Below, piece by piece: positions 26,341-34,813 of a stretch of 64,000 nt of DNA. The stretch comes from JANPIX01 sp031425195 (GTDB taxonomy: Bacteria > Pseudomonadota > Alphaproteobacteria > Rhodobacterales > Rhodobacteraceae). The notes under the pieces were generated by a model. That model did no database searches. It was given only the letters and a program-made list of their open reading frames with translations, and had not been told where the DNA came from. The stretch's first letter is position 1; every line of letters begins with the position of its first letter. The position numbers were made by a program, and so were the translations under genes. The stretch spans positions 124,001 to 188,000 of the forward strand of contig JANPIX010000001.1 of NCBI GenBank assembly GCA_031425195.1. The letters are read 5' to 3'.

Positions 26341-27881
26341 CGCAGATCCGGCTGCTGCGCAGCGTGCTGACGGTTGGCGGCTGGACATTGCTGTCACGTC
26401 TTGTCGGGTTCATCCGTGATGTGATGGTGGCGGCCTATCTGGGGTCCGGCCCGGTGGCCGAGGCGTTTCTGATCGCGTTCAGCCTGCCCAACATGTTCCG
26501 CCGTTTCTTTGCCGAAGGCGCGTTCAACATGGCCTTTGTGCCGATGTTCGCCAAGAAACTGGAAGCGGGCGAAGATGCGGCGGGCTTTGCGCGGGATGCG
26601 TTCAACGGGCTGGCCGGTATTCTGATCGTGTTCACCATCATCGGGACGCTGGCGATGCCGTGGCTCGTCTGGGCGATGGCGTCGGGATTTGTCGGGGATG
26701 CGCGGTTTGATCTGGCCGTGACATTCGGGCGGATCAGTTTTTCCTATATCCTGTTCATCTCGCTTGTCGCGCTGTTGTCGGGCGTGCTGAACGCGTTTGG
26801 CCGGTTTACCGAGGCGTCGTTTGTGCCGGTGCTGATGAACCTGATGTTCATTGCGGCGATGCTGTTCGCCGACTGGCTGGGTTGGGACATGGGGCTGACG
26901 CTCGCGTGGACGGTGCCTGTGACGGGGGTGGCGCAACTGGCGTTCACATGGGTTTCGGCGCGGCGCGTCGGATTGCGGTTTCAGCCGGGCTGGCCGCGCA
27001 TGACCCCCGAACTGAAGCGTCTGGCCATCATAGCCGCGCCTGCGGTTCTGGCGGGTGGGGTGGTGCAGGTGAACCTGATCGTCGGCCGCCAGATCGCAAG
27101 TTTCACCGAAGGGGCGGTGGCGTGGTTGTCTTATGCGGACCGGCTTTACCAGTTGCCGCTGGGTGTGGTGGGAATCGCCATCGGGACGGTTCTATTGCCC
27201 GATCTGTCGCGCCGCCTGCGGTCGGGTGATGCCGAAGGGGGCCGGGCGAGCCTGAACCGGGGGGCGGAATTCGCGCTGGCCCTGACGGTGCCTGCCGCGG
27301 TGGCGCTTGTCATTCTGTCGCTGCCCCTGACAACCGTGCTGTTTCAGCGCGGTGCCTTTGGGGCGGATGATGCGGCGAACACGGCGCTGGCCCTTGCCGC
27401 TTACGGCCTTGGGCTGCCGGCGTTTGTGCTGCACAAGGTGTTGCAGCCGCTTTACTATGCGCGGGAAGATACCCGCCGCCCGTTTGTCTATGCGGTGGTT
27501 TCGATGGTCGTGAATGCGGGCATTGCCATCGGCCTTTTGCCCTATATCGGGTTTGTCGCGGCGGCACTTGCGACCACTTTGTCGGGGTGGGTCATGGTCT
27601 GGCAGTTGTGGCGAGGATCGCGGCAGATGGGGCCCGAGGCGCAGACGGACGCGCGGTTCCGCGCGCGGATCTGGCGGATTGTGGTGGCGTCAGTGGGCAT
27701 GGGCGGCGTGCTGATGGGCGCACAGATCGTGCTGGGGCCGGCGCTGGCGTCGTACGGGTGGCGCTATCCAGCGTTGGGGCTGTTGGTCATGGCGGGGATC
27801 GTCGCCTATTTCGCCATCGGGACGCTGATCGGCGCGTTCCGGATGGCGGATTTCAAATCGGCGCTGCGCCGTCAGCGTTGA
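26337..27881 (+). CDS. murJ: Lipid II flippase MurJ
   Basis: A 514-residue MOP-superfamily membrane protein with about 14 hydrophobic helices, which flips lipid II across the inner membrane for peptidoglycan synthesis. The start reads LLRSVLTVGGWTLLSRLVGF, and the conserved AFLIAFSLPNMFRRFFAEGAF stretch follows (cut here to its core). Its ATG overlaps the glnD stop. The 3' end overlaps the convergent rhomboid-like gene by ten bases. Confidence 0.95.
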   Translation: MTQIRLLRSVLTVGGWTLLSRLVGFIRDVMVAAYLGSGPVAEAFLIAFSLPNMFRRFFAEGAFNMAFVPMFAKKLEAGEDAAGFARDAFNGLAGILIVFTIIGTLAMPWLVWAMASGFVGDARFDLAVTFGRISFSYILFISLVALLSGVLNAFGRFTEASFVPVLMNLMFIAAMLFADWLGWDMGLTLAWTVPVTGVAQLAFTWVSARRVGLRFQPGWPRMTPELKRLAIIAAPAVLAGGVVQVNLIVGRQIASFTEGAVAWLSYADRLYQLPLGVVGIAIGTVLLPDLSRRLRSGDAEGGRASLNRGAEFALALTVPAAVALVILSLPLTTVLFQRGAFGADDAANTALALAAYGLGLPAFVLHKVLQPLYYAREDTRRPFVYAVVSMVVNAGIAIGLLPYIGFVAAALATTLSGWVMVWQLWRGSRQMGPEAQTDARFRARIWRIVVASVGMGGVLMGAQIVLGPALASYGWRYPALGLLVMAGIVAYFAIGTLIGAFRMADFKSALRRQR

Positions 27882-28564
27882 CGCAATTTCCGTTTGATGC
27901 GGGCAAAGCCGCCGGGGCTTACGACGAAGGACACGGCAAAACCGGCGCAGAACCCGGCCACGTCGGCGACCCAATCCCAACTGCCGCCGAACAGCATTCC
28001 GAACAGAAGCTGCAGTATCAGCAGCGACCCGATCAGCGTGAACGCCTGATACTGACGCCCACCCGTCGCGGACAGACGCATCCACAGCACATAGGTGAAG
28101 GCCCCGATCAGCCCATAAACCGGGGGATAGGCCCCGATCAGCGGGGCCTGAATGTCGGGCACAAGACCGTACGCCACGGCACCGGCAAGGCAGGCCACGG
28201 CCACCACCACGAACACGGCCCAGGGGCGGAACACCTCGGCCACCCATTTGCCAAGGGCAAGCAGGATGACGATGGAGAACAACGCGTGCGAAAACGTGGC
28301 ATGCACCAGGGGATAGGTGAACATGCGCCAGAAGCTGTCGGCGCGCCACTGACCCGTTTCCCAACCGATGCGCAGCAGTTCCGGCACGAAGGCAAACCGT
28401 TCGACCGCGTCAAGCCGCCAACCTGTTGCGGCAGGCCCGCCGACAAAGCCGGATGATCCAAGGGCCACCACGATTTCGACAGCGATCAGCGGTAACGCCA
28501 GTGCCCAAACGATCCATGGCAGCGGGTTCAGGGGCGGGGCGTTCGGGTCTGTCTGCATCATCAC
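27872..28564 (-). CDS. Rhomboid-like membrane protein lacking catalytic residues
   Basis: A 230-residue protein with about six hydrophobic segments and the rhomboid layout. The HxxxxH pair on helix 2 is present (VHATFSHALFS), but the serine motif GxSG is replaced by GAYP in IGAYPPVYGLIGA. The catalytic histidine of the last helix is replaced by aspartate (ADVAGF where active enzymes have AHxxGF). The Asn normally four residues after the second His is Ser. So it should not cleave substrates as a serine protease. Pseudo-rhomboids (iRhoms, derlins) bind or route membrane proteins. ATG at 28564 is followed by two more ATG codons. Confidence 0.82.
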   Translation of the reverse strand: MMMQTDPNAPPLNPLPWIVWALALPLIAVEIVVALGSSGFVGGPAATGWRLDAVERFAFVPELLRIGWETGQWRADSFWRMFTYPLVHATFSHALFSIVILLALGKWVAEVFRPWAVFVVVAVACLAGAVAYGLVPDIQAPLIGAYPPVYGLIGAFTYVLWMRLSATGGRQYQAFTLIGSLLILQLLFGMLFGGSWDWVADVAGFCAGFAVSFVVSPGGFARIKRKLRQR

Positions 28565-28655
28565 CTCGGGTCGGGCTGCGGCGGGTGTCGTGATTGACGC
28601 CCCCCGACCGCAACGCTAAGCCCTTCCCCAAGCCTTTGCCAGACAGGACCGCCCG

Positions 28656-29690
28656 ATGACCGATCCGAAATTCGCCCCCCGCATCTTTTCCGGCATCCAG
28701 CCTTCGGGGGGGCTGACGCTGGGCAATTATCTGGGTGCTCTCAAACGGTTCGTCGAAAAGCAGGACGAGGGCGGCATCGAGACTGTCTATTGCCTTGTCG
28801 ACATGCACGCCATCACGGTCTGGCAGGACCCCGCCAAACTGCGCCACGCGACGCGCGAAGCGGCGGCAGGGTTTATTGCGGCGGGGATCGATCCTGCGCG
28901 TTCCATCCTGTTCAACCAGTCGCAGGTGACGGCCCACGCCGAGCTTGGCTGGATCTTCAACTGCGTTGCGCGGATGGGGTGGATGGGCCGCATGACCCAG
29001 TTCAAGGACAAGGCGGGCAAGAACAGCGAAAATGTGTCGCTTGGTCTGTTTGCCTATCCGGCTTTGATGGCGGCGGACATTCTGGCCTACAAGGCGACGA
29101 TGGTGCCGGTGGGCGAGGATCAGAAGCAGCATCTGGAACTGGCCCGCGATATCGCGATCAAGTTCAACAACGATTACGGCGTCGATTTCTTTCCGGTGGT
29201 GGAGCCGATCATCGAAGGGGCCGCGACCCGCGTGATGAGCCTGCGCGACGGGACGATGAAGATGTCGAAATCGGACCCGAGCGATCAAAGCCGGATCAAC
29301 CTGACCGACAACGCCGACACGATTGCGAAAAAGATCAGGAAGGCCAAGACGGATGCCGAACCGCTTCCCGATACGCTGGACGGATTGCGCGACCGGCCCG
29401 AGGCGCGGAACCTTGTGAACATCTTTGCGGCGCTTTCGGGAATGACGGCGGCGCAGGTGATTGCCGAACATGCGGGCGCGCAGTTCGGCACCTTCAAACC
29501 GGCGCTGGCCGATCTGGCGGTGGCCAAGCTGTCGCCGATCACGGATGAGATGAACCGCCTGATGCAAGACCCCGCCGAAATCGACCGTATTCTTGGCGAA
29601 GGGGCAGAGCGTGCCGAGGCGATTGCCCGCCCGGTGCTGGATCAGGTTTACGATATCGTGGGGATGATCCGATCACGGCCAAGGGGATGA
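28656..29690 (+). CDS. trpS: Tryptophanyl-tRNA synthetase
   Basis: A 344-residue class I synthetase. The HIGH-like region is SGGLTLGNYLG near residue 14 and KMSKS is at 202-206. Both bind ATP for Trp activation. It is followed by an uncharacterised membrane protein gene with a four-base ATGA overlap. No T-box or trp-related leader was recognised upstream. Confidence 0.97.
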   Translation: MTDPKFAPRIFSGIQPSGGLTLGNYLGALKRFVEKQDEGGIETVYCLVDMHAITVWQDPAKLRHATREAAAGFIAAGIDPARSILFNQSQVTAHAELGWIFNCVARMGWMGRMTQFKDKAGKNSENVSLGLFAYPALMAADILAYKATMVPVGEDQKQHLELARDIAIKFNNDYGVDFFPVVEPIIEGAATRVMSLRDGTMKMSKSDPSDQSRINLTDNADTIAKKIRKAKTDAEPLPDTLDGLRDRPEARNLVNIFAALSGMTAAQVIAEHAGAQFGTFKPALADLAVAKLSPITDEMNRLMQDPAEIDRILGEGAERAEAIARPVLDQVYDIVGMIRSRPRG

Positions 29691-30760
29691 TCCGCTGGGC
29701 GGCACGGGCGGGGCTGACGCTGATCCTTGTGCTGTCGGTTGCGCTGACCTTTTCGGGGGTGGCGCAGCTTTTGCAGAACCCGCTGCTGCGGCCGATGGTC
29801 GATGCCACGGCGGAGCAGATTGTCGCCGCATCCGACCGGATGATCGCAAGGGAGGCGACGCCAGCGCGGCTGGAAGGGCGGCTGGGCGAACTTCTAGCAG
29901 AAGACCCGCGCAACTGGCTGGCCATTCAGGCAGTGGAACAAGTGGCTGCCGAGCGCGGGGTGGTTTTGCCCGCCGCCCTTGTGGCGCGCCGCGCTGCGCT
30001 GTGGGATGCGGACAGCGGAATTGTGGCGGTTGCGGGCAGTTGCGCGTCGTGCATCTGGGACGCGGGGACCTGCACCCTGACCGTGGCGCTGGTTTGCAAT
30101 GCGCCTGTCGCCCTGACCCCGGTGGGGGATGTCGTGGGTCTGGGCCGGGCGGGGGTGGCCTGGGCCACGGGGCAGGATGTCGACAGGATCGACCTTGCGC
30201 TGTCCATCGTGGGGCTGGGTGCCACGGCGACCCTGCTTGCATCGGGTGGCACGTCGATTACCCTTAAACTCGGGGCGGGGACGTTGAAACTGGCGCGAAA
30301 GATGCGGCTGATCTCGCCGCGGCTGACGGGGCTTTTGTCGGATGTGGCGGTGCGCGGGGTTGACTGGCAGCTGGTCAACCGGATGGATTTCAGTGATCCG
30401 GCCCGGTTGATCCGGCCCGAGGTGATCGCGCCGCTGGCCAACATCGCGTCCGACATGGGGCGGATTGGCAGGGTGCTTCCGGCCAGCGAGACGCTGCACA
30501 TGATCCGCTATGTCGATGATGCGGCCGATGCGCGCAGGCTTGCCAACGCCAGCGATGCGCTGGGGGCAAAGACACTGGGCCGGATCGAGGTTCTGGGCAA
30601 GGCGCGGTTCATGCGGGCGACGGTACGGGCATCGAACCTTGCCGTGCAGACATTGGTGGGGCTGGTTGGCCTGATGGCGGGGCTGGCCAGCGCCTGCATC
30701 GGGATTGGGCAAAGTGCTGTGCTGCGGCTGACCCGGTCGGTTCTGCGCAAGGGCGCGTGA
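29687..30760 (+). CDS. Uncharacterised membrane protein
   Basis: A 357-residue protein with an N-terminal hydrophobic helix (about 8-28), a region with four cysteines in GSCASCIWDAGTC plus a fifth soon after, a second hydrophobic zone near 165-190, and a last one near 320-345. The CASC-x6-C arrangement could form disulfides if outside the cytoplasm. I do not recognise the family. Its ATG overlaps the trpS stop, and a strong terminator follows at 30885-30920, so it ends this transcription unit. Confidence 0.75.
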   Translation: MIRWAARAGLTLILVLSVALTFSGVAQLLQNPLLRPMVDATAEQIVAASDRMIAREATPARLEGRLGELLAEDPRNWLAIQAVEQVAAERGVVLPAALVARRAALWDADSGIVAVAGSCASCIWDAGTCTLTVALVCNAPVALTPVGDVVGLGRAGVAWATGQDVDRIDLALSIVGLGATATLLASGGTSITLKLGAGTLKLARKMRLISPRLTGLLSDVAVRGVDWQLVNRMDFSDPARLIRPEVIAPLANIASDMGRIGRVLPASETLHMIRYVDDAADARRLANASDALGAKTLGRIEVLGKARFMRATVRASNLAVQTLVGLVGLMAGLASACIGIGQSAVLRLTRSVLRKGA

Positions 30761-30884
30761 CGGCGCTGTCACATGCCCGATTCACGGCGTGTCCATTCTG
30801 GGGGCATCGAATCGGGCCGCCTGTCCCCCCTTGTTGACCGCTGCCCCGGGCTGTCCCTGCCCGGCCTGCGGCAAGGCCCGTTCT

Positions 30885-30920
30885 GCCCCCGGAGGCCGCG
30901 CTGGCACCGGGGGCTTTTTT
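30885..30920 (+). terminator. Rho-independent terminator after the trpS unit
   Basis: GCCCCCGG (30885-30892) and CCGGGGGC (30907-30914) form an 8-bp GC stem with a 14-base loop, directly followed by six Ts. It ends the trpS-membrane protein transcript. Confidence 0.85.
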
Positions 30921-31008
30921 CCCCGCTTGCAGAATGGGTGTGCGCCGGTGGCGTTTGATCCGCCGGTCAAAGGGCGTATTGTGCGCACAAGCAACATAGG
31001 AGCTTGTG

Positions 31009-31494
31009 ATGACTGCCAAAGCGCCTGCCGAAACCCGCATCGGCCACGTCCACCTGAAAGTGTCCAATCTGGAGCGCGCGATTGCGTTCTACAGCGACAT
31101 TCTGGGGTTTGAGCTGACGTCACGCTATGGCCCGCAGGCGGCGTTTCTATCGGCGGGCGGGTATCACCACCATATCGGACTGAACACCTGGGAAAGTCTG
31201 GGGGCCACGCCGCCGCCCGCGGGCCACACCGGGCTTTATCATACGGCGTTTCTGTATCCCGACCGGGCAAGCCTTGGGGCCGTCCTGAAGCGTGTGGTGG
31301 AGGCAGGCATTACGATTGACGGTGCCGCTGACCACGGGGTGTCAGAGGCGGTTTATCTGCGCGATCCCGATGGCAATGGCGTGGAACTTTACCGCGACCG
31401 GCCCGAGGCCGACTGGCCGCGGGACGCCAAGGGCGGGCTTGCCATGTCGAATTCACGGCTTGATCTGAACGCCTTGCTTGCCGAAGCGGTCTGA
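31009..31494 (+). CDS. VOC-family glyoxalase/dioxygenase-like protein
   Basis: A 161-residue vicinal-oxygen-chelate protein with metal ligands at positions typical of the family: H in GHVHLKV near the N-terminus, H in YHTAFLY in the middle, and E in GNGVELYRDR near residue 125. Such proteins include glyoxalases, extradiol dioxygenases and fosfomycin-type resistance enzymes; CatE-like dioxygenases are the nearest look-alikes. AGGAG lies six bases before ATG 31009. Substrate unknown. Confidence 0.85.
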   Translation: MTAKAPAETRIGHVHLKVSNLERAIAFYSDILGFELTSRYGPQAAFLSAGGYHHHIGLNTWESLGATPPPAGHTGLYHTAFLYPDRASLGAVLKRVVEAGITIDGAADHGVSEAVYLRDPDGNGVELYRDRPEADWPRDAKGGLAMSNSRLDLNALLAEAV

Positions 31495-31512
31495 CCCGTT
31501 GCCAGCCCCCTG

Positions 31513-31538
31513 CCCTTGCGCCAATATCGGCGCAGGGG
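31513..31538 (+). promoter_or_regulatory. Hairpin covering the usp ribosome binding site
   Basis: CCCTTGCGCC (31513-31522) pairs with GGCGCAGGGG (31529-31538) over ten positions with one G-T wobble and a six-base loop. The right arm contains the AGGGGAG Shine-Dalgarno sequence of the universal stress protein gene at 31549, so folding would hide it. Confidence 0.5.
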
Positions 31539-31548
31539 AGATTACATC

Positions 31549-32004
31549 ATGCGCAAGTTTCTGGTCGTTCTGGACGACACCCGCGAATGTCTGAACGCCA
31601 TGCGCTTTGCCGCGATGCGGGCCAGCCATACCGGCGGCGGGGTGCAGATTCTGGCCGTGATCGCGCCAGAGGAATATCAGCACTGGATGGGTGTGGCCGA
31701 TCTGATGCGCGCCGAAGCGCGTGAACGGATCGAGGCGCATTTCGAGGTTTTCGCCAAATGGATGCGCGACAAGCAGGGCGTGAACCCGGAACTTGTGATC
31801 CGCGAGGGTGATCCGGTGGTGGAGATTCTGGCGCAGGTGAGGGATGACCCGTCGATCGGCATTCTGGTGCTGGGTGCGGGATCGGAAAAATCAGGGCCCG
31901 GCCCGTTGGTCACGGCCATGACCCGGGCGTCGGGCACATTGCCCTTTCCCATCACCATCGTGCCGGGTGAGATGAGCAAGGACCGGCTGGAAGAGATTAC
32001 CTGA
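31549..32004 (+). CDS. Universal stress protein UspA-like
   Basis: A 151-residue UspA-domain protein with the alpha/beta start RKFLVVLDDTRE and the ATP-binding-like LVLGAGSEKSGPGPLVTAM stretch (GxGS...G-S/T form) near residue 105. Usp proteins accumulate on growth arrest and stress; the partner is unknown. AGGGGAG lies before the ATG and is inside a hairpin. Confidence 0.88.
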   Translation: MRKFLVVLDDTRECLNAMRFAAMRASHTGGGVQILAVIAPEEYQHWMGVADLMRAEARERIEAHFEVFAKWMRDKQGVNPELVIREGDPVVEILAQVRDDPSIGILVLGAGSEKSGPGPLVTAMTRASGTLPFPITIVPGEMSKDRLEEIT

Positions 32005-32016
32005 AAACGCGCCACC

Positions 32017-32031
32017 TTAGAATCATTCCAA
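32017..32031. promoter_or_regulatory. Iron-control-element-like dyad upstream of nfuA
   Basis: TTAGAATCATTCCAA is an inverted repeat (arms TTAGAAT and ATTCCAA, 6 of 7 matched) that resembles the TTTAGAA-TTCTAAA element bound by Irr in alphaproteobacteria. It ends three bases before the -35 hexamer of the nfuA promoter. Confidence 0.45.
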
Positions 32032-32034
32032 ACA

Positions 32035-32063
32035 TTGACATGCGCCCGGCAAAGGCCCATATC
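32035..32063 (+). promoter_or_regulatory. Sigma-70-type promoter of nfuA
   Basis: TTGACA (32035-32040) and CATATC (32058-32063) are separated by 17 bases, 26 bases before the nfuA ATG. The -35 is a consensus match; the -10 is moderate. Confidence 0.55.
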
Positions 32064-32088
32064 TGACTGGAATTGTCGGAGACTCATG

Positions 32089-32649
32089 ATGTTCATCCAG
32101 ACCGAATCCACACCGAACCCCGCCACGCTTAAATTCCTGCCGGGGCAGACTGTGCTTGACCTTGGCACCGCCGATTTTCCTTCGGCCGAGGCGGCCAACA
32201 AATCGCCTTTGGCGCGCCGCATCTTTGCGACCGGGAACGTCACCGGCGTGTTCTTTGGCGCGGATTTCGTGACGGTCACGAAAGATGATGCAAGCCAGTG
32301 GGACCACATCAAACCCGCCATTCTGGGTGCGATCATGGAGCATTACCAGTCGGGTGCCGCCGTGATCGACGGTGAGGCCGTGGCCTCGGGTCACCGCGAA
32401 CACACCGGGGAAGATGGCGATATCGTGCGCCAGATCAAGGAATTGCTGGACAGCCGTGTGCGGCCTGCCGTGGCACAGGATGGCGGCGACATCACGTTCC
32501 ACGGGTTTGACCGGGGCGTTGTCTATCTGCACATGCAGGGGGCCTGTGCGGGTTGCCCGTCATCCACGCTCACATTGAAGATGGGCATCGAAAACCTGCT
32601 GCGCCATTACATTCCCGAAGTGCTGGAAGTGCGGCCCGTTGCCGCCTGA
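32089..32649 (+). CDS. nfuA: NifU-family Fe-S cluster carrier NfuA
   Basis: A 186-residue Nfu protein. The N-terminal Nfu domain begins MFIQTESTPNPATLKFLPG and the C-terminal NifU domain carries the cluster-binding CxxC in GACAGCPSS. It ferries assembled Fe-S clusters to target enzymes. The second of two adjacent ATGs (32089) has the better GGAG spacing and gives the standard start. An iron-type dyad and a consensus promoter lie upstream. Confidence 0.92.
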   Translation: MFIQTESTPNPATLKFLPGQTVLDLGTADFPSAEAANKSPLARRIFATGNVTGVFFGADFVTVTKDDASQWDHIKPAILGAIMEHYQSGAAVIDGEAVASGHREHTGEDGDIVRQIKELLDSRVRPAVAQDGGDITFHGFDRGVVYLHMQGACAGCPSSTLTLKMGIENLLRHYIPEVLEVRPVAA

Positions 32650-33241
32650 CGCCTTGATCCTTGCCTTTGACACATCGGCCGCGCATTGCGCGGCCGCTTT
32701 GTTGCGGGGCGATCAGGTGCTGGGTTCCCTGTGCGAACTGATGGACAAGGGGCAGGCTGAACGGCTTGTTCCGATGCTTGAAGGCCTTTTGGCCGATTGC
32801 GGTGTGGTGTGGGGCGACCTTTCCGCCATAGCGGTCGGCACAGGGCCCGGAAACTTTACCGGGGTGCGGATCGGCGTTGCGACGGCGCGGGGACTTGCGC
32901 TTGGCCTGGGCGTGCCAGCCCTTGGCGTGACCCGGTTCGAGGCGCTGGCAGAAGGGCTGCCGCGCCCGGTGACCGTGATGCTCGATGCGCGGCGGGACGA
33001 GGTTTATGTCCAGAATTTTACAGATACGGGGAACACGCCCGCCCGTGTTGCGCCAGCCGACGCGCCGGGTGCAGTCATGGGTTTGACGGCAGATGACCTT
33101 TCGCCGGACCGTCTGGCCGTGGCCACCGCGCGTATCGCGGCGCGGCGTTTTGGCCAGCCGCAGCCGCGACCGGCCCCGTTTTATCTGCGCCGGGCGGATG
33201 CGGCGCCGTCGTCCGACAGCGGCCCCGTGATCCTGCCATGA
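32639..33241 (+). CDS. tsaB: tRNA threonylcarbamoyladenosine synthesis protein TsaB
   Basis: A 200-residue ASKHA-fold protein that assembles with TsaD and TsaE to make t6A in tRNAs. The markers are LAFDTSAAHCAAAL at the N-terminus and VGTGPGNFTGVRIGV near residue 68. The start is not certain: TTG 32639 overlaps nfuA by 11 bases, and TTG 32654 (about six codons in) is possible. No clear ribosome binding site exists for either, which suggests translational coupling to nfuA. rimI overlaps at the 3' end by four bases. Confidence 0.9.
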   Translation: MPPDALILAFDTSAAHCAAALLRGDQVLGSLCELMDKGQAERLVPMLEGLLADCGVVWGDLSAIAVGTGPGNFTGVRIGVATARGLALGLGVPALGVTRFEALAEGLPRPVTVMLDARRDEVYVQNFTDTGNTPARVAPADAPGAVMGLTADDLSPDRLAVATARIAARRFGQPQPRPAPFYLRRADAAPSSDSGPVILP

Positions 33242-33672
33242 CAGCCGCCGAATTGGCCGCCCTGCATGCGCTTTGCTTTACAGTGCCACGTCCCTGGTCT
33301 GCGGACGAGATTGCAGCATTTGAACGCGACCCGCTTTGTTTTGTGCTGACGGAATCTGAATCTTTCCTGATCGGGCGGGCGGTTGCGGGTGAAGCGGAAC
33401 TCTTAACGCTCGCCGTGGCACCGCAGGCGCGGCGGCGCGGGCTTGGCGGGCGGCTGGTGACAAGGTTTCTGTATCAGGCGCGCCTGCGGGGGGCGCAATC
33501 TGCGTTTCTGGAGGTTGCCGCCGACAACGGCCCGGCCTTGGCACTTTACCAGCGCGCGGGGTTCACGCAGACGGGGCGACGCCCGCGATATTACCACGGG
33601 GCGGGCGGCCCCGTTGATGCCCTGATCCTTGCACGCACGCTGACAAATGGGGCAAACCGTGCGTCAGCCTGA
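33238..33672 (+). CDS. rimI: Ribosomal-protein alanine N-acetyltransferase
   Basis: A 144-residue GNAT acetyltransferase with the acetyl-CoA loop QARRRGLGGRL near residue 63 and the GRRPRYYH C-terminal segment typical of RimI. It acetylates the N-terminus of ribosomal protein S18. The tsaB-rimI linkage is common. The stop codon lies inside a 14-bp palindrome. Confidence 0.9.
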   Translation: MTAAELAALHALCFTVPRPWSADEIAAFERDPLCFVLTESESFLIGRAVAGEAELLTLAVAPQARRRGLGGRLVTRFLYQARLRGAQSAFLEVAADNGPALALYQRAGFTQTGRRPRYYHGAGGPVDALILARTLTNGANRASA

Positions 33673-33683
33673 CCGAACGGTCA
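33670..33683. promoter_or_regulatory. Perfect 14-bp palindrome upstream of the nucleoside transport operon
   Basis: TGACCGAACGGTCA is a perfect dyad that overlaps the rimI stop and lies 134 bases before the BMP-type binding-protein gene. It looks like a repressor operator (the TGACCG half sites recall TetR- and PurR-type boxes), but the regulator cannot be named. Confidence 0.4.
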
Positions 33684-33817
33684 AAAATCGGACGGGCAGG
33701 CCGCGAATATCGCTTGACCACCCGGATCGAGTCCGACCAAGTTTGCGCACGAACCGGCACGCCCCCGACTCTGGGGTAGCGACCGGCCAAGATCAACAAA
33801 TCGACCGGGAGAGTCTG

Positions 33818-34813
33818 ATGACCCTTATGAAATCCTTGTTCAGCGCGACCGCTTTGGCCACGCTGACGGCTGGCGCGGCTTTGGCCGACCCGGCCATCAT
33901 TTTCGACCTTGGCGGCAAGTTCGACAAATCCTTCAACGAAGCGGCGTTCAACGGTGCCACGAAATGGGCCACCGAAACCGGCGGCACGTTCAAGGAACTG
34001 GAAATGCAATCCGAAGCGCAACGCGAACAGGCGCTGCGGCAGTTGGCCGAATCGGGCGCGAACCCGATTGTCATGACAGGCTTTGCCTTTGGTGATGTGC
34101 TCAACCAGGTTGCCCCTGACTTTCCTGACACCAAGTTCGGGATCGTCGACATGGTGGTCGATCAGCCAAACGTGAAATCCGTGGTTTTCACCGAACACGA
34201 GGGCAGCTTTCTGGTTGGCATGATGGCCGGGCTTGCATCCAAGACCGGGACTGTCGGGTTTGTCGGCGGCATGGATATTCCGCTGATCCGCCGTTTTGGG
34301 TGCGGCTATGCGCAGGGTGTCATGGCGGCGAACCCCGATGCCAAGGTGATCCTGAACATGACGGGCACAACGCCCGCCGCGTGGAATGACCCGGTCAAAG
34401 GTGCCGAACTTGCGGCAGCACAGAAATCGCAGGGCGCGGACGTGATCTTTGCCGCCGCTGGTGGCACGGGTGTGGGCGTTCTGCAAAAGGCCGCTGACGA
34501 TGGCATCATGTCGATCGGCGTGGACAGCAATCAGAACTACATGCACCCCGGTTCGGTTCTGACCTCGATGCTCAAGCGGGTGGACAACGCGGTGTACGAA
34601 GCGTTCAAGGAAGGCGAAAACCTGACACCGGGCATCAATGTGATGAGCCTTGCCAACGATGGCGTGGGTTACGCGATGGATGAGAACAACGCGGCGCTGG
34701 TCACGCCGGAAATGCAGGCAGCTGTCGACAAGGCTGCGGCAGACATCAAGGCGGGCACTTTGGTCGTGCATGACTACATGTCCGACAACACCTGCCCTGC
34801 CGCCACGTTCTGA
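33818..34813 (+). CDS. BMP-family nucleoside-binding ABC transporter substrate-binding protein
   Basis: A 331-residue protein with a signal peptide ending ALAD near residue 23, then a Med/BMP fold with IIFDLGGKFDKSFNEA, the family signature. BMP proteins bind purine nucleosides. The four following genes (double ATPase, two permeases, nucleoside phosphorylase) support that. GGGAGAG lies four bases before ATG 33818; longer open frame upstream is not used. Its TGA shares bases with the ATPase ATG. Confidence 0.93.
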   Translation: MTLMKSLFSATALATLTAGAALADPAIIFDLGGKFDKSFNEAAFNGATKWATETGGTFKELEMQSEAQREQALRQLAESGANPIVMTGFAFGDVLNQVAPDFPDTKFGIVDMVVDQPNVKSVVFTEHEGSFLVGMMAGLASKTGTVGFVGGMDIPLIRRFGCGYAQGVMAANPDAKVILNMTGTTPAAWNDPVKGAELAAAQKSQGADVIFAAAGGTGVGVLQKAADDGIMSIGVDSNQNYMHPGSVLTSMLKRVDNAVYEAFKEGENLTPGINVMSLANDGVGYAMDENNAALVTPEMQAAVDKAAADIKAGTLVVHDYMSDNTCPAATF

